Assembly (NCBI GenBank): GCA_030446305.1
Contig: JASUSA010000031.1
Span: 1-38,691 of the forward strand
Length of the DNA stretch: 38,691 nucleotides
Direction of reading: 5' to 3'
Origin: Clostridiales bacterium
GTDB taxonomy: Bacteria; Bacillota; Clostridia; Peptostreptococcales; Acidaminobacteraceae
Both the position numbers and the translations under genes were made by a program. The notes beneath the pieces are model-generated. The model did no database searches. It was not told where the DNA came from and was given only the letters and a program-made list of their open reading frames with translations. Shown piece after piece: positions 33,463 to 38,691 of this stretch; position 1 is the first letter of the stretch, and the number at the start of each line of letters is the position of its first letter.

Positions 33463-35544
33463 ATGCTTACATTAAAAAGGACGACCTATGGCGGTCGATT
33501 GAGAGAAAGCCATATTGGTGAAACAGTTGTATTAAATGGATGGGTGCAAAAGAGACGCGACCTCGGTGGTGTTATCTTCATAGATTTAAGGGATAAAACG
33601 GGCATTGTACAAGTTGTCTTTGACATCGCACACCTTTCGGCAGCTGATTTTGAAGTTGCAGAGCACCTTCGAAACGAATCGGTAATAGCCGTTAAAGGCA
33701 GAGTTGAGAGACGTGATGAAGAAACAATTAACCCTAATTTAGAGACGGGAACGATTGACATTCGTGCCAATCAGCTCAGCCTCTTATCGGAATCAAAAAA
33801 TCCGCCGTTCATTATTGAAGAGGCGCAATCCGTACGTGAAGAACTGCGTTTGAAATACCGCTATTTGGATTTAAGACGCCCCGAACTCAGAAAAAATTTG
33901 GAAATGCGCCAAGCCGTCATGGAAGTCGTCAGACGGTTTATGAAATCCGAAGAGTTTTTAGAAATAGAAACCCCCATTTTAACAAAGAGTACGCCGGAAG
34001 GCGCAAGAGACTATCTGGTCCCAAGCCGTATAGAGAAGGGTAAATTCTATGCGTTGCCGCAATCGCCGCAAATCTACAAACAGCTACTCATGGTTGGCGG
34101 CATTGACCGATATTATCAGATCGCCAAGTGTTTTAGAGATGAAGACCTCAGGGCGGATCGTCAGCCTGAATTTACACAGGTCGACCTCGAAATGTCGTTT
34201 GTTGAACAGGAAGATGTCATTCAGCTTTTGGAAACGCTCTTTGTGAAAATTTTTAAAGAGACACTCGGCGTGACGCTGCCGACGCCGTTTAGACGCATGA
34301 CTTATCACGAGGCGATGGAATGCTATGGTTTTGATAAACCCGATTTGCGCTTTGACATGCCAATGGTTGACTTGACGGATTTAATGAGCGTTTGCAGTTT
34401 TGACGTCTTTCGGAATATTGTGGACCGCGGCGGTATTGTCAAAGGACTTACCGTACCGGGTGGTGATTCGTTAACGCGTACGCAAATAGAAGAATTGACG
34501 AGACGTGCAATTGCCTACGGCGGCAAGGGCATGGCGTGGATTGCGATTGGGCCTGACGGTACGCTCAAATCGGTTCTAACCAAATATTTTTCAGAAGATG
34601 ATATGTCTCAAATCATTGCACGCCTTGGTGCCAAACCAGGCGATCTCATGATTTTCAGCGCCGACAAGGCTGATAAGGCGAGAACGATACTTGGAAGCCT
34701 GCGTCTTGATCTCGGCGATATGCTGGGCTTAAGGCGCAAAGAAGACTATGCATTTGTCGTCGTAACAGATTTTCCGCAGTTTGAGTGGTCTGAAGAGGAA
34801 GAACGCTTTGTTGCGATGCATCACCCGTTTACAATGCCGCAGGAAGAAGATATTCCGCTGCTTGAAAGTGATCCGGCAGCAGTGAGAGCGAAATCGTATG
34901 ACTTTGTCCTCAACGGCATTGAACTCGGCTCAGGCAGTATCAGAATTCACAGAGAAGATGTGCAGGCGATGATGTTTAGACGGTTAGGGCTTTCGGATGA
35001 AGAAGTGCGCGATCGTTTCGGCTTTATGCTAAATGCATTTCAGTATGGTGTACCGCCGCATGGCGGCTTCGCCTTCGGTCTCGACAGGCTGCTGATGATG
35101 ATGCTCGGTACACCGAGCATTCGGGATGTCATTGCATTTCCTAAAATGCGCGATGCCTCCTGTGCCATGATTCAAACGCCTTCAACCGTTCAGGAATCAC
35201 AGCTTCACGAATTGTCAATATACCTTGAGGGTCAAGCAATGCCGGAAGTTCAGAAAGAAGCGATCAGTCAGGAGACCATCGAATACGTTGCAGCGCTGTC
35301 ACGCCTTGAACTGCAGGATTCAGAAAAAGCTGAACTGACGCAGAACCTCATGGATATTATCGCCTTTGCCGATCAACTTTCGGAACTGGATACATCGGAT
35401 GTACCGCCGCTTGACCATATACTGCCAATACAGAATGTCTTTAGAAAAGATGAGGTTCAGCCGTCGTATACGCCGGAAGACTTGTTAAAATCGGCGCCAA
35501 AAGCCATTAACAACTGTTTCTTTGTACCGAAGACAGTAGAATAG
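33463..35544 (+). CDS. aspS: Aspartyl-tRNA synthetase fused to GatC
   Basis: A 693-residue fusion. Residues 1 to about 590 are a bacterial AspRS: OB-fold anticodon domain (GWVQKRRDLGGVIFIDLRD), class II motif 2 FRDEDLRADRQPEFTQ, the bacterial insertion domain, and motif 3 GFAFGLDRLLMMM. From about residue 600 (AISQETIEYVAALSRLELQ) to the end is a complete GatC, including LDTSDVPPLDHILP and the LKSAPKAINNCFFVPKTVE tail. AspRS alone is normally about 590 residues and GatC about 95, so both parts are full length. The frame is continuous and no stop or ribosome site separates them. GatC holds GatA and GatB together, so the fusion ties the charging enzyme to the amidotransferase. AAAGGAGG precedes the ATG. 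gatA follows after 11 bases. Confidence 0.95.
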   Translation: MLTLKRTTYGGRLRESHIGETVVLNGWVQKRRDLGGVIFIDLRDKTGIVQVVFDIAHLSAADFEVAEHLRNESVIAVKGRVERRDEETINPNLETGTIDIRANQLSLLSESKNPPFIIEEAQSVREELRLKYRYLDLRRPELRKNLEMRQAVMEVVRRFMKSEEFLEIETPILTKSTPEGARDYLVPSRIEKGKFYALPQSPQIYKQLLMVGGIDRYYQIAKCFRDEDLRADRQPEFTQVDLEMSFVEQEDVIQLLETLFVKIFKETLGVTLPTPFRRMTYHEAMECYGFDKPDLRFDMPMVDLTDLMSVCSFDVFRNIVDRGGIVKGLTVPGGDSLTRTQIEELTRRAIAYGGKGMAWIAIGPDGTLKSVLTKYFSEDDMSQIIARLGAKPGDLMIFSADKADKARTILGSLRLDLGDMLGLRRKEDYAFVVVTDFPQFEWSEEEERFVAMHHPFTMPQEEDIPLLESDPAAVRAKSYDFVLNGIELGSGSIRIHREDVQAMMFRRLGLSDEEVRDRFGFMLNAFQYGVPPHGGFAFGLDRLLMMMLGTPSIRDVIAFPKMRDASCAMIQTPSTVQESQLHELSIYLEGQAMPEVQKEAISQETIEYVAALSRLELQDSEKAELTQNLMDIIAFADQLSELDTSDVPPLDHILPIQNVFRKDEVQPSYTPEDLLKSAPKAINNCFFVPKTVE

Positions 35545-35555
35545 AGGTGAAATCA

Positions 35556-36998
35556 ATGTTAAAATTAACCATTAAAGAAGCAATGGGACAGCTTTCAACA
35601 GGTGATCTCACCAGCGAAATGCTCGTCAAATCCTATTTGGACAATATTGAAAAACGCGATGGCGATGTGCAGGCATATTTATACCTCAATGCGGAGGCAG
35701 CCATTGAAAAAGCGAAAGCCATTGATGCGAAACGCGCGGCAAATGAGCCACTGGGCGCATTAGCCGGTATTCCAATGGCGATTAAAGACAATATGTGTAC
35801 AGTTGATATGCCGACGACCTGTGCGTCTAGAATTTTGGAAGGGTATTACTCGCCTTACAATGCCACCGTAGTCGAAAAACTCTATGGTGCTGATGCCGTC
35901 ATACTTGGCAAACTCAATATGGATGAATTTGCAATGGGGTCTACCACGGAGAACTCATATTACCAGAAGACACATAATCCCTACGATCTTGAACGCGTTC
36001 CCGGCGGCAGCAGCGGCGGCTCAGCAGCAGCAGTCAGTGCCGGTGAGGCGATGTTTACACTGGGATCAGATACAGGCGGTTCTATTCGCCAGCCCGCTAG
36101 TTTTTGCGGTGTGACGGGACTTAAGCCAACCTATGGTGCGATTTCAAGGTTTGGCCTCATTGCCTTTGCTTCGTCACTTGATCAGATTGGCCCTATCGCG
36201 AGAACGGCAGAAGATATTGCCTGTGTGCTGCCAACCTTGATGGGTCATGATTCAAAGGACAGCACATCTGCTGTCTTTGATGTTGAAGACTATCTGGCAC
36301 AGCTAAACCAAGACGTCAGAGGTATGAAAATTGCCATTCCTGAAGCTTATTTTGGCGATGGGCTTAATGATGAAGTGCGGAAAGTCGTCCTTGAAGCGGC
36401 AGAAACCTTCAAGGCGATGGGCGCAAAAGTAGAGCATGTAAGCATGACAAACGTCGCCTATGCACTGCCGGCTTACTATCTGATTTCATCAGCAGAAGCA
36501 TCGTCAAACCTCGCGCGGTTTGACGGCGTTCAGTACGGATATCGCCATGAAGAATTTGAAACCCTTGAAGAACTATACATGAAATCCAGAAGCTATGGCT
36601 TCGGCAAGGAAGTGAAACGTCGTATTCTGCTTGGAACCTATGCGTTAAGTTCCGGCTACTATGATGCCTATTATAAAAAGGCGCTGCAGGCAAGAACCTT
36701 GATTAAACGTGATTTTGACAAGGTTTTTGAACAGTATGACCTCGTTTTGACGCCAGTTGCACCGACAACGGCCTATAAAATTGGTGAAAAATCAAGTGAT
36801 CCGCTTGAAATGTACATGGGGGATATTTACACAGTGCCTGTTAACATTGTAGGTTTGCCTGCCATTTCACTGAATGCGGGTTTTGATCAACAGGGACTGC
36901 CCGTTGGCATGCAGCTCATTGGCAAGACTTTCTCGGAAGCGACACTGCTAAGAGCGGCGGATGCTTATGAAAAGGCGATCAAAGGAGGGCAGAAATAA
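35556..36998 (+). CDS. gatA: Asp-tRNA(Asn)/Glu-tRNA(Gln) amidotransferase subunit A
   Basis: A 480-residue amidase-signature enzyme that frees ammonia from glutamine for the transamidation step. The Ser-cisSer-Lys triad is in place: K77 in MAIKDNM, S152 in PGGSSGGSAAA and nucleophile S176 in SDTGGSIRQPASFCG. Length is normal for GatA. ATG 35556 has AGAGGTGA upstream; a GTG three codons earlier is less likely. Its stop overlaps the gatB start by one base (TAATG), giving coupled translation. No separate gatC lies in the cluster, consistent with GatC being supplied by the upstream fusion. Confidence 0.97.
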   Translation: MLKLTIKEAMGQLSTGDLTSEMLVKSYLDNIEKRDGDVQAYLYLNAEAAIEKAKAIDAKRAANEPLGALAGIPMAIKDNMCTVDMPTTCASRILEGYYSPYNATVVEKLYGADAVILGKLNMDEFAMGSTTENSYYQKTHNPYDLERVPGGSSGGSAAAVSAGEAMFTLGSDTGGSIRQPASFCGVTGLKPTYGAISRFGLIAFASSLDQIGPIARTAEDIACVLPTLMGHDSKDSTSAVFDVEDYLAQLNQDVRGMKIAIPEAYFGDGLNDEVRKVVLEAAETFKAMGAKVEHVSMTNVAYALPAYYLISSAEASSNLARFDGVQYGYRHEEFETLEELYMKSRSYGFGKEVKRRILLGTYALSSGYYDAYYKKALQARTLIKRDFDKVFEQYDLVLTPVAPTTAYKIGEKSSDPLEMYMGDIYTVPVNIVGLPAISLNAGFDQQGLPVGMQLIGKTFSEATLLRAADAYEKAIKGGQK

Positions 36999-38431
36999 TG
37001 AAAGATGCATATGAAGTTGTCATTGGACTGGAAGTTCATGTAGAATTAAAGACGGCAACTAAAATTTTCTGTAACTGTACGACGGCATTCGGCGGCGAGC
37101 CCAATACACACTGCTGTCCGGTCTGCCTCGGTTTTCCGGGAACGTTGCCCGTTTTAAATGAAAAAGTCGTTGATTACGCGATTAAGGCAGGTGTTGCAAC
37201 ACACTGCAACATTACGCAGTATGGCAAGCAGGACCGTAAAAACTACTTTTATCCCGATCTTCCAAAAGCATATCAAATTTCACAATATGACTTGCCGCTC
37301 TGCTATGAGGGCTATTTAGATATCGTCGTCGGTGAGCATGAAAAGCGAATCGGCATTACGCGCATTCATATCGAAGAAGATGCCGGGAAGTTAATACATG
37401 ATGAAAAGGGAACTTATATTGATTACAACCGCTGTGGTGTGCCGCTGATTGAGATCGTTTCAGAACCCGATCTGAGATCTGCAGACGAAGTTAAAGCTTA
37501 TTTGACAAAGCTTAGAGCTATTTTACTCTTTGCCGATGTTTCAGACTGCAAAATGAACGAAGGGTCGTTTAGATGTGATGTCAACTTATCCATTCGCAAA
37601 AAAGGCGAATTAAAATATGGCACGCGGACAGAAATGAAAAACCTCAACTCATTTGCCTTTATTGCAAAAGCCATTGAACATGAGACCAATCGTCAAATTC
37701 AGCTGATTGAATCCGGCGAAAGCGTTGTACAGGAAACGCGAAGATGGGATCAGGCAAAGGGCAAGTCCGTCTCAATGCGAACCAAAGAGGATGCACATGA
37801 TTATCGCTATTTTCCAGATCCCGACTTAATGCCGATCGTCGTGAACGATGCGATGCTAAAGGCGCTGACGGAATCGCTGCCGCAGCTGCCGGATGATCGG
37901 AAACAACATTACGTTAAAACGCTCAAGCTCACGCCATATGTTGCGGAGCAAATGGTCAGTTCAAAACAGATTTCTGACTTCTTTGATACGTGTATTGAAG
38001 ACGGCGCTGAAGCAGAGACGCTTTCAAAACTTGTGATGAATGAAGTCATGAGGCTGATGAGTAAAGAAGGCGATGATGGTCAAATACTCATGGGTACAGC
38101 TCAAATGACCACGCTTGTGCAGATGATTGCAAGTGATGCCATCAATTATTCGATTGGCAAAAAAGTACTCGAAGGTATTTGGAATACTGAAACGATGCCA
38201 AAAGATTATGTTGAAGCCAATGATCTCGCGCCGATCAAAGATAAGGCTGTCCTCGTTGGCTACGCTGATGAGATCCTGCAAAAACAGCCAAAGATCATTG
38301 AAGATTATTTGAATGGCAAGGAGAAAGCCGTTCAGGCATTTATCGGCCAAATGATGCGAATGACCAAAGGCAAGGCTGATCCAGATTTGACGAGTGAAAT
38401 TTTCTTTGAAAAAGTACGTGCACTGAAATAA
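36998..38431 (+). CDS. gatB: Asp-tRNA(Asn)/Glu-tRNA(Gln) amidotransferase subunit B
   Basis: A 477-residue protein of normal GatB length. It starts YEVVIGLEVHVELKTATKIFC, has the Cys-rich zinc region CNCTTAFGGEPNTHCCPVCLGFPG and the kinase-like core (YFYPDLPKAYQISQYDLPLC, IHIEEDAGKLIH, DYNRCGVPLIEIVSEPD), then the helical and YqeY-like tail that grips tRNA. It activates the Asp or Glu carboxylate on tRNA with ATP and accepts ammonia from GatA through a tunnel. GGAGGG lies upstream within the gatA end. It is the last gene of the T-box operon; a hairpin terminator follows. Confidence 0.97.
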   Translation: MKDAYEVVIGLEVHVELKTATKIFCNCTTAFGGEPNTHCCPVCLGFPGTLPVLNEKVVDYAIKAGVATHCNITQYGKQDRKNYFYPDLPKAYQISQYDLPLCYEGYLDIVVGEHEKRIGITRIHIEEDAGKLIHDEKGTYIDYNRCGVPLIEIVSEPDLRSADEVKAYLTKLRAILLFADVSDCKMNEGSFRCDVNLSIRKKGELKYGTRTEMKNLNSFAFIAKAIEHETNRQIQLIESGESVVQETRRWDQAKGKSVSMRTKEDAHDYRYFPDPDLMPIVVNDAMLKALTESLPQLPDDRKQHYVKTLKLTPYVAEQMVSSKQISDFFDTCIEDGAEAETLSKLVMNEVMRLMSKEGDDGQILMGTAQMTTLVQMIASDAINYSIGKKVLEGIWNTETMPKDYVEANDLAPIKDKAVLVGYADEILQKQPKIIEDYLNGKEKAVQAFIGQMMRMTKGKADPDLTSEIFFEKVRALK

Positions 38432-38438
38432 TCTATAA

Positions 38439-38497
38439 AAATAAACCCAGCACTTCGCGAGATTAAAATGCGTAGAAGCCCGCTGGGTTTTATTTTT
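38439..38497 (+). terminator. Terminator of the aspS-gatCAB operon
   Basis: AAACCCAGC (38443-38451) pairs with GCTGGGTTT (38482-38490), with A-rich left flank and TATTTTTATTTTT on the right. Confidence 0.82.
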
Positions 38498-38498
38498 A

Positions 38499-38691
38499 TT
38501 TTTGCCTAGCGTCAAAAACCGCTTTTCAAACCCATATTTTCTTTCAGAAAATACTCTTTTTGAAAAGGGCGTAAGGTAAGATTTTTGCCTGGCGTCAAAA
38601 ACCGCTTTTCAAATCCATATTTTCTTCCTGAAAATACTCTTTTTGAAAAGGGCGTAAGGTAAGATTTTTGCCTGACGTCAAAAACCGCTTT
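38499..38691. repeat. 83-bp tandem repeat, at least 2.3 copies, cut by the window end
   Basis: Units at 38499-38581, 38582-38664 and 38665 onward share an exact 83-base period with only a few changes (for example GCCTAGCG, GCCTGGCG, GCCTGACG). Each unit can fold on itself: TTGCCT with AGGTAA, CTTTTCAAA with TTTGAAAAG, and an inner ATTTTCT/AGAAAAT hairpin. The next unit begins with TTTTT. The period is not a multiple of three, so it is not an in-frame coding repeat, and there are no unique spacers as in CRISPR. No gene is seen in it. Confidence 0.9.

Noticed and set aside
38024..38515. Minus-strand 163-codon frame over the gatB end
   Set aside because: Antisense to conserved GatB sequence, extends through the operon terminator and lacks a ribosome site.
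38499..38691. CRISPR array
   Set aside because: The whole 83-base unit repeats without unique spacers and no cas gene is near.

Overview
The window looks like chromosome of a low-to-mid GC member of the Bacillota, most likely a Clostridia-type anaerobe. The reasons are strong AGGAGG ribosome sites, TTGACA/TATAAT promoters, a perfect CIRCE box before clpB, a T-box leader before a tRNA-charging operon, a MocR-yczE divergent pair, and an aspS-gatCAB route to amide aminoacyl-tRNAs. No genus can be named from sequence alone. No rRNA, tRNA, insertion sequence, phage gene or CRISPR array was seen.

Layout. 1-2570: a cut-off LD-carboxypeptidase start (minus) diverging from a transglutaminase-fold protein and an M19 dipeptidase. 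2571-5510: an ABC-F ATPase with a long leader holding a promoter, a possible leader peptide and an intrinsic terminator, then a PhnB-like protein behind a 7-codon mini-ORF. 5553-6914 (minus): PadR regulator and two half-size ArsP-type permeases with overlapping ends. 7084-10940: two tandem RMD1/DUF155 proteins and a Cache-HAMP-GGDEF(degenerate)-EAL protein. 11019-12734: HTH protein and FMN-dependent alpha-hydroxy-acid dehydrogenase family enzyme. 12995-15862: CIRCE-controlled clpB, then a Gly/His/Cys-rich 73-residue protein. 15990-18211: divergent MocR regulator and YczE-type membrane protein. 18340-21011: two exported enzymes (EEP-fold and GHL10). 21128-22909 (minus): Uup-like ABC-F. 23146-29783: RND pump, adaptor, sensor kinase and response regulator with overlapping or close genes. 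29866-31441: M24 aminopeptidase and a thioredoxin-like protein. 31558-32751 (minus): membrane diguanylate cyclase. 33114-38431: promoter, T-box, aspS-gatC fusion, gatA, gatB. 38499-38691: an 83-bp tandem repeat running off the window.

How genes work together. The clearest system is the last one. A single T-box appears to control an AspRS fused to GatC, with GatA and GatB. Its specifier loop carries GAAC, which can be read as Asn AAC or, shifted by one base, Glu GAA. These are the two tRNAs that feed the amidotransferase pathway. The RND cluster is a self-contained sensing and export unit without an outer-membrane factor. The ABC-F leader resembles the attenuators that switch on ribosome-protection ABC-F genes. 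A phosphodiesterase and a diguanylate cyclase show that cyclic-di-GMP signalling is likely. All functions are read from motifs by eye; no alignment or search was run.
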